NCBI GenBank assembly: GCA_038326775.1
Contig: JBBQKJ010000009.1
Location: 17,050-81,049 of the forward strand
Reading direction: 5' to 3'
Origin: DYIU01 sp038326775
Lineage (GTDB): Bacteria > Actinomycetota > Geothermincolia > Fen-727 > Anoxymicrobiaceae
DNA length: 64,000 nucleotides
The notes beneath the pieces are model-generated. The model did not search any database. It saw only the letters and a list, made by a program, of their open reading frames with translations, and was not told where the DNA came from. This document shows, piece after piece, positions 40,550-48,725 of this stretch (its first letter is position 1; every line of letters starts with the position of its first letter). The translations under genes and the position numbers were made by a program.

Positions 40550-41533
40550 CTACATTATGTATTCTTCGGGGTCCTGCGGGTTGTAGCAGGCGAGCATCGG
40601 CTCGGCCTCGACGTCCACCCCCGGCTCGTACTCGAACATCTCTTTAACGTCACGGGTCATCTTGCGATTGAGCGTCATGATGGGGATGTCCACAGGGCAG
40701 ACCCGCTGGCACTCCATGCACTCGATACAGCGCCCCGCCAGGTGCCACGCGCGCTGCACGTGGTAGACGGTGTTCTCGCTGATGTCGGTCGACCGGCGCG
40801 TCCACTGGGGGCGCAGCTTGCTGACCACGCACTCCACGCAGTAGCACATCGGGCAGACGTTCCGGCAGGAGTAGCAGCGGATGCACTTGGAGAACTGCTC
40901 ATCCCAGTGCTTCCACTTATCCTCCGGGCTCATCTTCTCGAACTCGTCGACGTCGGCGAAGTCGTCGTCGGCCCACTTCTCGACCTCCTCGCCCAGCAGG
41001 AAGTCGCTCACGAGCGGGTTGGGGTAGCGACAGCGCAGGCACTTGTCCATGAGGATGTTCGACCGGTCAACCGTCTTGACATCGCCGCCGATATCGAGGG
41101 CCACCTTCTCCTTGTCGACCTTCGCGGAGACCTGCGCGCCGGTCTGGCCGAACAGCTTCTCGGCTTTGCGCCGGTCGACGACCCCGAGGCAGGGGATGCC
41201 CAGGACGACCACGTCCTCACGAGCGTACGCCTTCTCGACGAGCTGCTGGACCACGGCGCGCGAGTCGCAGCCCTTGACCATGACAGCCACCTTGCGGGTG
41301 TCAGGCTCGGCGCCGCGCGGCACCGGCTTCTTTTCCTCGATAGCGATAAACGAGGCCGGGTTCGCGACGCAGGTGGCGTCGAAGATGAGCTGCTCGGCCT
41401 GGGAGGCGTCGGTCACGACCGCGGGAGCGGCTTCGAAGCCGTAGGTGCCCCGCTTCCAGCCGATGAGGCGCCTCACGTCATCGCGTATAAGAGTCTCCCT
41501 GGCCTTTTCCTGGAGTTTTTTCTCGTCTACCAA
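40550..41533 (-). CDS. flxC: FlxC-like FrhB/4Fe-4S subunit
   Basis: A 327-residue iron-sulfur protein combining an FrhB/FdhB-like region (VMVKGCDSRAVVQQLVEKA and VLGIPCLGVVD) with cluster-binding motifs: CLRCRYPNP, CIRCYSCRNVCPMCYCVEC and CIECMECQRVCP. F420 binding is not implied, since the same domain occurs in Flx and HdrA-associated proteins of bacteria without F420. Its TTG start lies inside the mvhD end (7-nt overlap), with GGAGG eight bases upstream, so the two are translationally coupled. It is separated from flxB by nine bases. Confidence 0.85.
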   Translation of the reverse strand: MVDEKKLQEKARETLIRDDVRRLIGWKRGTYGFEAAPAVVTDASQAEQLIFDATCVANPASFIAIEEKKPVPRGAEPDTRKVAVMVKGCDSRAVVQQLVEKAYAREDVVVLGIPCLGVVDRRKAEKLFGQTGAQVSAKVDKEKVALDIGGDVKTVDRSNILMDKCLRCRYPNPLVSDFLLGEEVEKWADDDFADVDEFEKMSPEDKWKHWDEQFSKCIRCYSCRNVCPMCYCVECVVSKLRPQWTRRSTDISENTVYHVQRAWHLAGRCIECMECQRVCPVDIPIMTLNRKMTRDVKEMFEYEPGVDVEAEPMLACYNPQDPEEYIM

Positions 41534-41958
41534 TTTATCTGCCTCCGTCTGAATTGGTCCATGGGACCCGCTTCCTTGGCCTTGGCAACCGTCTCCTCGA
41601 CGACGTCGGCGAACTTGGCGCCCTCGGAGGCGGATACCCAGCTCATGTTGACGCGGCCGGGGTCTACCCCGACGTGCTCCAGGAGCTTGCGCATCAGCAT
41701 GAATCGGCGCCTGGCGTAGAAGTTGCCCTCGAGGTAGTGGCAGTCACCCGGGTGGCAGCCCGAGATGAGCACGCCGTCCGCGCCCTGCTGCAGGGCGTTC
41801 AGGAGGAACAGCGGGTTAACGCGTCCCGAGCACATCACCCTGATTATCTTGACGTTCGGCAGATAACGCATCCTCGAGGTCCCCGCCAGGTCGGCTCCGG
41901 CGTACGAGCACCAGTTGCACAGGAAAGCGACTATGTTGGGCTCGAATTCTTCACTCAT
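41527..41958 (-). CDS. mvhD: MvhD/FlxD-like [2Fe-2S] subunit
   Basis: A 143-residue MvhD-family protein that links an electron-donating module to HdrA. It carries the typical Cys set: CNWCSYAGADLAG, VMCSGRVNP and ISGCHPGDCHYLEGN (five conserved Cys), then YARRRF. The C-terminal helix has VDPGRVNMSWVSASEGAKF, usual for the family. The ATG overlaps the hdrA stop by one base (TAATG). Longer readings to 42183 only run antiparallel over hdrA's ferredoxin end and were rejected. Confidence 0.9.
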   Translation of the reverse strand: MSEEFEPNIVAFLCNWCSYAGADLAGTSRMRYLPNVKIIRVMCSGRVNPLFLLNALQQGADGVLISGCHPGDCHYLEGNFYARRRFMLMRKLLEHVGVDPGRVNMSWVSASEGAKFADVVEETVAKAKEAGPMDQFRRRQINW

Positions 41959-43982
41959 TACGGCTTCACTCCTAGTACAGCTATTTGTGGCAGTATCTGT
42001 TCGTCCTTGAAGGACCTGGGCTGTATGGCACCAGACAGACAGGCCGCCGCGCAGCTGCCGCAGCCCTTGCATAGCGCCTCGTTCACAAACGCCACCTGGA
42101 CTATGTTGCCCATGCGGTTTTCCTCGACCAGCTCGATGGCGCCGAACGGGCACACCTCCACGCAGAACCCGCAGCCCCGGCATTCATCCGGCGATACCAC
42201 GGAGACCATGGCCTCGACCTTGACCTTCCCGTAAGCCATCAGTATGAGCGCGCTGGAAGCGGCGGCCTTCGCCTGGGCCACAGTATCGGGGATGTCCTTG
42301 GGACCCTGGCAGCATCCGGCGAGGAACACGCCGTCGGAGGCGGTGTCCACGGGGCGCAGCTTGGGGTGGGCCTCGAGGAAGAAGCCGTCGGTGGACTGCG
42401 AGAGCTTGAACAGGTCGATGATCTCGCGGATGTCCTTGCGCGGCTCGAGGCCGACGCCGAGGACGACCATGTCAGCCTCGTATTCCATCGGGGTGCCGGT
42501 GAGGGTGTCCTCGACCTTCACGACCACGGTGTGGTCGTCACCCTTGCGGTAGATCTCCGAGGGGTTGCCGCGCACGTAGCGCACCCCTTCACGCCTCACC
42601 CTGTCGTAGAACTCCTCGAAGCCCTTGCCGAACGCGCGCATGTCCATGTAGAAGACGGTGATCTCGGCCTCGGGCAGCTTGTCGCGGATGAGGTGGGCCT
42701 GCTTGGCCAGGTACATGCAGCACACTCGCGAGCAGTACTCGTTGCCGACCGACTTGTCGCGGGAGCCCACGCAGTGGATGAAGGCCACCTTCTCGGGGAG
42801 GTAGCCGCCCTCGCCCTTCTTGTCGCGGCCGAGGACAGGCTTGCCCCCGGTGGGGCCGGACGAGGACACCAGGCGCTCGAACTCGAGCCCGGTTATCACG
42901 TTATCGTTCTCTGCCCAGCCGTACTCGGGCTTTTTCTCCATGGGGAAAACGTCGAAGCCCGTGGCAACGATGACGGTGCCGATCTCTATCTCGACCATCT
43001 CGTCTTCCTGCTCGAAGTTGATGGCTCCAGGGCCGCACGCGGCCACGCAGGCCGGGCCTTCCTTGCCGCACTTCCCCTTGGACAGTTGCAGGCAACGCTC
43101 CGGGTCGATGGTGTACTTGGCCGGGACCGCCTGCGGGAACGGCAGGTAAATGGCCCCGCGATTGCCGATAAGCTCGTCGAACTCGCTGGGGATGCGCCCC
43201 GCCAGCCGGCAGTTCTCCGCGCAGACGCCGCAGCCGGTGCACTTATCGAAGTCCACGTAGCGCGCCTTCTTGCGGATCTTGGCCTTGAAGTTACCCACGT
43301 AGCCGGAGATCTCCTCGAGCTGGGAGTAGGTCATGAGCTCGATGTTGGGGTGGTTGGCCACGTCCACCATCTTGGGAGTCAGGATGCAGGCCGAGCAGTC
43401 GAGGGTGGGGAAAGTCTTGTCGAGCTGGGCCATGTGGCCTCCCACAGACGGGGTCTTCTCCACCAGGTACACCTTGAACCCGGCGTCCGCGATATCGAGC
43501 GCGGCCTGGATGCCCGCGATCCCCGCGCCGATGATGAGACAGGAGGGGATGACGTCGACCTCCTTCTCCTCGAGCGCCTCGAGCAGAAGTGCTTTGGCAA
43601 CGGCGGCCTCGACCAGTTTCTTGGCCTTCTCGGTAGCCTCGGCGTGGTCCACTGTCACCCAGGAGACCTGCTCTCGGATGTTGGCCATCTCCAGGAAGTA
43701 GGGGTTCAGCCCGGCTTCCCTGATCGCCTTGCGGAATGTCGGCTCGTGCATGCGGGGTGAGCATGAGGCCACGATGACGCGGTTGAGCTTCTCGTTGGCT
43801 ATGTCTTCCTTGATCAAGTTCTGGCCCGGGTCCGAGCACATGTAGGTATACTCGCGCGAAACCGCGACCCCGGGCAGCTTCGAGGCGAACTCGACGACCG
43901 CCGGCACGTCGATAACCGAGGCTATATTGATGCCGCAGTCGCAGACGTACACGCCTATCTTGGGTCTGTAGCTTTCAACCAT
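41958..43982 (-). CDS. hdrA: HdrA, FAD and iron-sulfur electron-bifurcating subunit
   Basis: A 674-residue HdrA. The N-terminal domain has VYVCDCGINIASVIDV, YMCSDPGQN and VASCSPRMHEPTFR. The FAD-binding domain has IIGAGIAGIQAALDIADAG and the insertion CSACILTPKM with an internal ferredoxin motif CTGCGVCAENC. The C-terminus carries two more clusters, CRGCGFCVEVCPFGAI and CKGCGSCAAAC. In methanogens and acetogens HdrA's FAD bifurcates electron pairs between a high- and a low-potential acceptor (ferredoxin). Here it is flanked by ETF genes upstream and mvhD/flx genes downstream, so ETF-linked substrates, NADH and ferredoxin are the likely partners. The ATG follows GGAG. Confidence 0.93.
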   Translation of the reverse strand: MVESYRPKIGVYVCDCGINIASVIDVPAVVEFASKLPGVAVSREYTYMCSDPGQNLIKEDIANEKLNRVIVASCSPRMHEPTFRKAIREAGLNPYFLEMANIREQVSWVTVDHAEATEKAKKLVEAAVAKALLLEALEEKEVDVIPSCLIIGAGIAGIQAALDIADAGFKVYLVEKTPSVGGHMAQLDKTFPTLDCSACILTPKMVDVANHPNIELMTYSQLEEISGYVGNFKAKIRKKARYVDFDKCTGCGVCAENCRLAGRIPSEFDELIGNRGAIYLPFPQAVPAKYTIDPERCLQLSKGKCGKEGPACVAACGPGAINFEQEDEMVEIEIGTVIVATGFDVFPMEKKPEYGWAENDNVITGLEFERLVSSSGPTGGKPVLGRDKKGEGGYLPEKVAFIHCVGSRDKSVGNEYCSRVCCMYLAKQAHLIRDKLPEAEITVFYMDMRAFGKGFEEFYDRVRREGVRYVRGNPSEIYRKGDDHTVVVKVEDTLTGTPMEYEADMVVLGVGLEPRKDIREIIDLFKLSQSTDGFFLEAHPKLRPVDTASDGVFLAGCCQGPKDIPDTVAQAKAAASSALILMAYGKVKVEAMVSVVSPDECRGCGFCVEVCPFGAIELVEENRMGNIVQVAFVNEALCKGCGSCAAACLSGAIQPRSFKDEQILPQIAVLGVKP

Positions 43983-44005
43983 TTACTCCGGTCCTCCTTG
44001 GGCGC

Positions 44006-44968
44006 CTACCCCTTCATCTCCTTCAGCTTGTCGATAAGGGCGGGAACCACCTTAAGCAAGTCATCTGCTATTCCGTAGTCCGCGTACTGGAATATGGGGG
44101 CGTCCGGGTCCTTGTTGATGGCAACGACCAGGTCCGCGCCCTTCATCCCGGTCACATGCTGGAACGCGCCGCTGATGCCCAGGGCCAGGTACAACTTGGG
44201 CTTCACGGTCTTGCCCGAGATTCCCACCTGGCGGTCGGCCGGGAGCCAGCCGGCGTCCACAACGGCCCGGCTTCCGGATACGTCCGCTCCGATGAGCCCG
44301 GCGAGCTCCTCGACCATCGGCATGTTCTTGTCCTCGCGGAGACCGCGGCCGACGGAGACGAGCATCGAGGACTGGGTGATGTCAACGTCGCCGACAGGGG
44401 GCTGCTCGTACTCGAGGAATTTGCGGGCGGTCGCCTCCGATGCGACCGGGTTGTCCACTTTCTCGATCGCGCCGGACTTGCCACCCTCCGCGGCCGGGAC
44501 CGCGCCCTCGCGGAGCCCGACCACGTACAGCTCGGCGTCCTTGAACTCGATGCGGCCGTTGATCTTGCCGCCGTAATACGCGCGGGTCGCGACCGGCTTG
44601 TCGCCCTCGATGGCCAGGCCGATGATGTCGGAGGTGAACGACGCCCCGAGCTCGAGAGCGAGCGACGCCAGTATGTCGGCGCCCTGGCCGGTGTTCGGGA
44701 TTATCACCAGGTGGGGCTTGTCCTTGTTGATCAGCGCGACCAGGGCAGCCTGGAAGTTGATGGCGTTCCAGTTCGCGAACATCGGGTCGTCGACTACGAT
44801 GACCCTGTCCGCGTATGACGCGAGCTTGCCAGCGAAATCGTCCATCCCGCTGCCGAGCAGGACCGCCGTGACCTTGCCTTCGAGCTGGCCGGCGAGAGTC
44901 AGCATCTCCAGGGTGACGTCTCGCAGCTCGCCCTGCCTGTGCTCCGCCAGTACGAATATCTCGTGCAT
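44006..44968 (-). CDS. etfA: electron transfer flavoprotein, alpha subunit
   Basis: A 320-residue EtfA. The N-terminal domain begins IFVLAEHRQGELRDVTLEML. The C-terminal FAD-binding domain has the hallmark region from SGSRAVVDAGW through KPKLYLALGISGAFQHVTGM to INKDPDAPIFQYADYG. EtfAB takes electrons from acyl-CoA and related dehydrogenases. I cannot tell from sequence alone whether it is the bifurcating kind. The start codon directly abuts the etfB stop (TAG then ATG). It lies between etfB and hdrA in an uninterrupted leftward operon. Confidence 0.93.
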   Translation of the reverse strand: MHEIFVLAEHRQGELRDVTLEMLTLAGQLEGKVTAVLLGSGMDDFAGKLASYADRVIVVDDPMFANWNAINFQAALVALINKDKPHLVIIPNTGQGADILASLALELGASFTSDIIGLAIEGDKPVATRAYYGGKINGRIEFKDAELYVVGLREGAVPAAEGGKSGAIEKVDNPVASEATARKFLEYEQPPVGDVDITQSSMLVSVGRGLREDKNMPMVEELAGLIGADVSGSRAVVDAGWLPADRQVGISGKTVKPKLYLALGISGAFQHVTGMKGADLVVAINKDPDAPIFQYADYGIADDLLKVVPALIDKLKEMKG

Positions 44969-45766
44969 CTATACCAGCCCCTTTTCCTTGAGTATGCCGG
45001 CGAGCTTGCCCGCGGTCTCACCAGGGTCGCCCTCGAGGATCTCCGCGAGGTCACCAACCACTGGAACCGAGTACTGGACCATCACTGCCACTGAACCGGC
45101 CTCGCCGACCTGGTCCTCCGAGAGGCCGGTCGCCGCCAGGTCCATGACCTTGATCTCCTTCTTGGAAGCCTCGCGGATGCCTTTGAACGAGGCATAGCGG
45201 GGCTCGTTGCCGCCGGTCTGGATGGTGAGCACGCAGGGCGTGTCGATCTCGTCCATCTCGAGCAGGCCGCCCTCGAGCTCGCGCCCGATTTTCAGCTTGC
45301 CCTCGCCGATGACCTCGACGGTCTTGACGTACGCCGCGTGAGGCACGCCCATCAGGCTTGCCAGCGCCACGCCGACCGCGCCGTAGCCGTCATCGGAAGC
45401 CAGGCATCCGGTCATCACGATGTCGCAGGACAGGTCCTTGATGGCCGACTGAAGTATGCGGGCAAGGGCCACCGGGTCCGAGCCGGCGAACTTCTCGTCG
45501 TCCAGCCTGATCGCGCCGTCGCCGCCCTTGGCGAGAGCCATTCTGATAACCTGGTTGGCCGCTTCGGACCCAACGTTAACAACCGTTACTTCTCCTTCGT
45601 GCTTCTCCTTGAGCAGGATCGCCTCTTCCACCGCGTAGTTGTCCGCGTCGTTGATCACGAAGCTGAACTTCCCCTGATCAACGCCCTTCCCACTGGAGTC
45701 TATGTGGACTTCAGTGTCGGGATCGGAAGTGTCCGGCACCTGCTTCACGCAGACCACAATTTTCAT
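44969..45766 (-). CDS. etfB: electron transfer flavoprotein, beta subunit
   Basis: A 265-residue EtfB. Diagnostic segments are the N-terminal KIVVCVKQVPDT, NDADNYAVEEAI, the AMP/FAD-contact block VNVGSEAANQVIRMALAKG, and CDIVMTGCLASDDGYGAVGVALASLMGVPHA. Length and order are normal. It heterodimerises with the EtfA encoded next. GAGGTGAAC precedes the ATG. It is the second gene of the operon, 71 nt after the HdrD-like gene. Confidence 0.93.
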   Translation of the reverse strand: MKIVVCVKQVPDTSDPDTEVHIDSSGKGVDQGKFSFVINDADNYAVEEAILLKEKHEGEVTVVNVGSEAANQVIRMALAKGGDGAIRLDDEKFAGSDPVALARILQSAIKDLSCDIVMTGCLASDDGYGAVGVALASLMGVPHAAYVKTVEVIGEGKLKIGRELEGGLLEMDEIDTPCVLTIQTGGNEPRYASFKGIREASKKEIKVMDLAATGLSEDQVGEAGSVAVMVQYSVPVVGDLAEILEGDPGETAGKLAGILKEKGLV

Positions 45767-45837
45767 ACCCGGTTCACCTCACTTCTTTTCGAGCTGCCTT
45801 TACTGGTCAAATGTCCGATCGTTTCCTTATTCCCCTT

Positions 45838-46971
45838 CTATAGAGCCTCGTCCAGGAGTTCCAGGATGTCCTTTACCTGCATCTCTTCCTCGAAGCCTTT
45901 GGCCTTGATGGCGTCCTCGATGGTCAGCCAGCAGAACGGGCAGGCCACCGCTATGGTCTGCGCGCCAAGGTCGTGCGCGTCCGCGACACGGGTCTCGGCG
46001 AGACGAGGCGCCTTTGACTCGGACTCTACCCACATCTTGCCGCCGCCGCCTTCGCAGCAGAGGCTGCGCTCCTTTGAGCGGTAAAACTCGGTGAGCTCGA
46101 CCCCCTTGATCTTGCCGAGCACGTAGCGCGGCTCGTCGAAGACAAGGTTCTTCTTGCCGAGGTAGCAGGGGTCGTGGAAGACGACCTTCGAGGAGATCTC
46201 TTTAGTGAGCTCCAGCTTGCCGTCCTCGAGCAGCTCGGCGATGAGCTGTGTGTAGTGCTGCACTGGCAGCGCGAGGTTGGTGTACTCGTTCTTGAAGGAG
46301 TTGAAGCAGTGGGGTGAGAGGGTCACCAGGCGCTTGACGTCGTACCGCCCGAAGAGCTCGGTGTTCTCCTCGTCGAAGTACTCGAAAAGGCCTTCCTCGC
46401 CGAGCCTGCGGGCCTCGGAACCGCAGTGCTTCTCCTCCGTGCCGATGAACCCGAAATCGACGCCCGCCGCGTTGAGCACGCGCACGAGCTTCTTCACGAT
46501 CGGCATGATCTTCGGATCGTAGGCGCCGGTGCAGCATATATGCAGCAGCACGTCGGCCTTCTCACCCTCCTCGAGCACGCGGACGTTTTCGAGCCCCTCA
46601 GCCCAGTCCATCCGCTTCGCCGCGGCCTTGCCCCATGGGTTGCCGTTGTTGAACATGCTTTCAAGAGCGGTGATGGCGGTCTGCTCGATGTTGCCCTCTT
46701 CGGCCCTCATGGCCCGGAGGCCGAGCAGGACCTCGAACGGCTCCAGCCCCTTGGGACAGCGGATGGCGCAGGTGTTGCACGTGGTGCAGTCCCAGATGTC
46801 AGGACTCTCGGAGAGCTCCTCGAGCCGGCTGTCGTCAACCGTGTCGTAGACGAAGCGGCGGACGTTGAGGGCGGTGCGCTCAGTGACAGGGCAACCACCG
46901 GTGCACCTGCCGCACTGGATGCAACCCAGGAGGTCGTATTTCTCCACGAAAACTCCGTGTTCAATGCTCAT
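45838..46971 (-). CDS. HdrD/GlpC-like iron-sulfur oxidoreductase (HdrC-HdrB fusion)
   Basis: A 377-residue protein with two N-terminal [4Fe-4S] motifs (CIQCGRCTGGCPVT, CTTCNTCAIRCPKG, the HdrC-like half) and a C-terminal pair of CCG-type domains (HdrB-like half). The first CCG domain is HICCTGAYDPKIM with KHCGSEARRL; the second is FHDPCYLGKKN with CCEGGGGK and CPFCWLTIED. The first domain's second motif reads HCG, not CCG, so one noncubane cluster may be altered or missing. Start at 46971 (MSIEHG) with GGAG six bases upstream. It is the first gene of the Etf-Hdr-Flx operon and would be the electron bridge between ETF and HdrA. Confidence 0.85.
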   Translation of the reverse strand: MSIEHGVFVEKYDLLGCIQCGRCTGGCPVTERTALNVRRFVYDTVDDSRLEELSESPDIWDCTTCNTCAIRCPKGLEPFEVLLGLRAMRAEEGNIEQTAITALESMFNNGNPWGKAAAKRMDWAEGLENVRVLEEGEKADVLLHICCTGAYDPKIMPIVKKLVRVLNAAGVDFGFIGTEEKHCGSEARRLGEEGLFEYFDEENTELFGRYDVKRLVTLSPHCFNSFKNEYTNLALPVQHYTQLIAELLEDGKLELTKEISSKVVFHDPCYLGKKNLVFDEPRYVLGKIKGVELTEFYRSKERSLCCEGGGGKMWVESESKAPRLAETRVADAHDLGAQTIAVACPFCWLTIEDAIKAKGFEEEMQVKDILELLDEAL

Positions 46972-47311
46972 CTTCCACTCCATTGTTTGGTTGCTGACAT
47001 GAATCGGCGCACCCTGAAGGGGCGCACCGCGACTCACATCCAATTTAAGCCCTTGAATTCTATACACAACTATTTGTAAATTTCAAATGGTTTTCATTAC
47101 AGCATCGAGCAATTCGCCGTGCCGCGCTTCATATTTGCCGCAGCCTGCGAAACCAGTGCGCAGGGGTGGTGTCGCGGGGGCGCGCTGGGAGATTGGACTG
47201 CTCAGAAAATCGAGGCTTGCGAGGGGCCTTTACAGCGCCGATTATCGCGGTAAGAAGGGATAGCCGCGAAATGATGAAAGTCCTCAAGGGTGGCTTGATT
47301 ATGGAGGTGGG
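46972..47311. other. divergent intergenic region between Hdr operon and FAD oxidoreductase
   Basis: These 340 bases contain the minus-strand promoter candidate at 47059-47086 and a leader of about 80 nt for the Hdr operon. Two direct copies of GGCGCACC (47006-47013 and 47021-47028, 15 bases apart) lie in that leader and could be a regulator site. The plus-strand side holds the GGAGGTGGG ribosome site of the flavoprotein. No gene was found here. Confidence 0.4.
47059..47086 (-). promoter_or_regulatory. promoter of the HdrD-like/Etf/HdrA/Flx operon
   Basis: On the minus strand TTGAAA (47086-47081) is followed after 16 bases by TATAGA (47064-47059), in a locally AT-rich stretch about 90 bases before the HdrD-like start codon. 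Confidence 0.5.
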
Positions 47312-48640
47312 ATGATGAAGGTTGTCGTTGTCGGGGCCGGACCGGCCGGGCTTGCCGCGACCTACGCTTTAAAGAAGAAGGGCGTCGACGTCGTGACGTT
47401 TGAGCGTTCGGACAACGCCGGCGGGAGGGCTCTTTGCGTCACGAAAGACGGTTTCACCTGTGACATGGGCGCCCAGTTCCTGGGCAAGTTCTATGAAACG
47501 ACTTTTCGTTTCTGCGAGGAGCTCGGCATGTCACGGGACATCATCCCGTTCAACTTCAAGGCGGCCACCTGGAGAAACGGGAAGTTCCACGTTATTTCCG
47601 ACGACACGAGCGCGGTCAACCGGCTGAAAGCGCTTCCCGGCCTTTTCACTGGAGTGCCGCCGATGGCGATGCTCCAGGCGGCCAGGATGGGGCCTCGTAT
47701 CTTGCGCAGGCTTCCGGCGGTGCTAAAAGTCGATTTCGACAGGTTGCGCGGTGTCGATCACCTGAGTTTTGCCGATTTCGTTTTGAAGTGCGGCGGAAAG
47801 GAAGCTCTGGAGAGCATCTTCCAGCAGTTCTGCGCAGGTTTGACCCTCGGTGAGCCTGAAGATATCGGAACCGCCCATGCGCTCTCTCTTTTCAATTTCG
47901 CCAGGGGCCTTCTCGCCCTCAGGGGCGGTTTCGGATCGCTGACCGACAGGCTGCACGAGGAATGCTCTGACGAGGTGAGGCTCTCCTCACGCGTGAAGAG
48001 GGTTGTCCTCGACGGCAAGGCAGTGAAGGGTGTCGAAACGGATGAGGGCTTTGTCGAAGCGGACGCGGTGATATGCGCCACGACCGCGGGTGTCGCCCGC
48101 GACATCATCGGCGACCTGCCAGACGGAATGCGTAAAGCGCTCGAAAAGGTGAGATACAGCAAGTGCCGGCACGTATGCTTCTGCCTCGAGGAGCGCCTGC
48201 TGCCGCGCGGTTGGTACGCGGGGGCGATACCGAGAAAGGCCGGATCGTTCCTTCCCGCCATAGTCGACAGCTCCGAGAAATCTCCGGACCACACTCCACG
48301 GGGCGCCGGACAGGTCCATTGCTTCACCTATGGCCGAAAGGCCTCGGAATACGACGATCTGCCTGACGGGAAGCTCGCCGAACTCATGATCGAAGAAGTC
48401 AGGAGATTCGTTCCGTCGATGCCCGGCAAACCGCTGTTTTATCTGCACTGCCGATGGGACGAGGCGATCTGCCTGGAACCGCCGGGCATGCTGGCCGCGA
48501 TGGAGGCTTTGAGGTCGGGGGATTGCGGAAAGGTCGGCGGCTTGTATCTCGCCGGGTCTTACATGCGCCTTCTTTCCTCGGTCGAGGGCTCGCTTCGAAG
48601 CGGTGAAGAAGCCGCCATGGACGCGTTGAGATACTCCTGA
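47312..48640 (+). CDS. FAD-dependent amine-oxidase/protoporphyrinogen-oxidase-like protein
   Basis: A 442-residue flavoprotein with the N-terminal motif VVVGAGPAGLAATYALKKKGVDV...FERSDNAGGRA, then CDMGAQFLGKFYET, and the C-terminal GGLYLAGSYMRLLSSVEGSLRSGEEAA. It is a paralogue of the protein at 23246-24577: same order of blocks, the shared LTLG(E/M)PEDI segment and similar length. The substrate is unknown; hydroxylated pigments, porphyrinogens or amines are all used by relatives. Two ATGs start at 47312 and 47315, with GGAGGTGGG upstream. It is divergent from the Hdr operon. Confidence 0.82.
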   Translation: MMKVVVVGAGPAGLAATYALKKKGVDVVTFERSDNAGGRALCVTKDGFTCDMGAQFLGKFYETTFRFCEELGMSRDIIPFNFKAATWRNGKFHVISDDTSAVNRLKALPGLFTGVPPMAMLQAARMGPRILRRLPAVLKVDFDRLRGVDHLSFADFVLKCGGKEALESIFQQFCAGLTLGEPEDIGTAHALSLFNFARGLLALRGGFGSLTDRLHEECSDEVRLSSRVKRVVLDGKAVKGVETDEGFVEADAVICATTAGVARDIIGDLPDGMRKALEKVRYSKCRHVCFCLEERLLPRGWYAGAIPRKAGSFLPAIVDSSEKSPDHTPRGAGQVHCFTYGRKASEYDDLPDGKLAELMIEEVRRFVPSMPGKPLFYLHCRWDEAICLEPPGMLAAMEALRSGDCGKVGGLYLAGSYMRLLSSVEGSLRSGEEAAMDALRYS

Positions 48641-48725
48641 GCGATAGACTCACCGCCTTGTCCGGCGCAAGCGTCGGTCAAACCACGCGGGTTGCGGATC
48701 CGGCAAGTTCCGGATGAACGCGGGC

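Noticed and set aside
40550..41533. Coenzyme F420 hydrogenase beta subunit
   Set aside because: The FrhB-like domain is shared with Flx/HdrA-linked proteins, and no F420 genes are in view; context favours FlxC.
41959..42183. N-terminal extension of the MvhD protein
   Set aside because: The extension reads out of frame over the hdrA ferredoxin-coding end. The ATG at 41958 gives the family-typical protein.
47006..47028. GGCGCACC direct repeats as a defined regulator site
   Set aside because: Two 8-bp copies in GC-rich DNA are weak evidence. Mentioned only in the intergenic entry.
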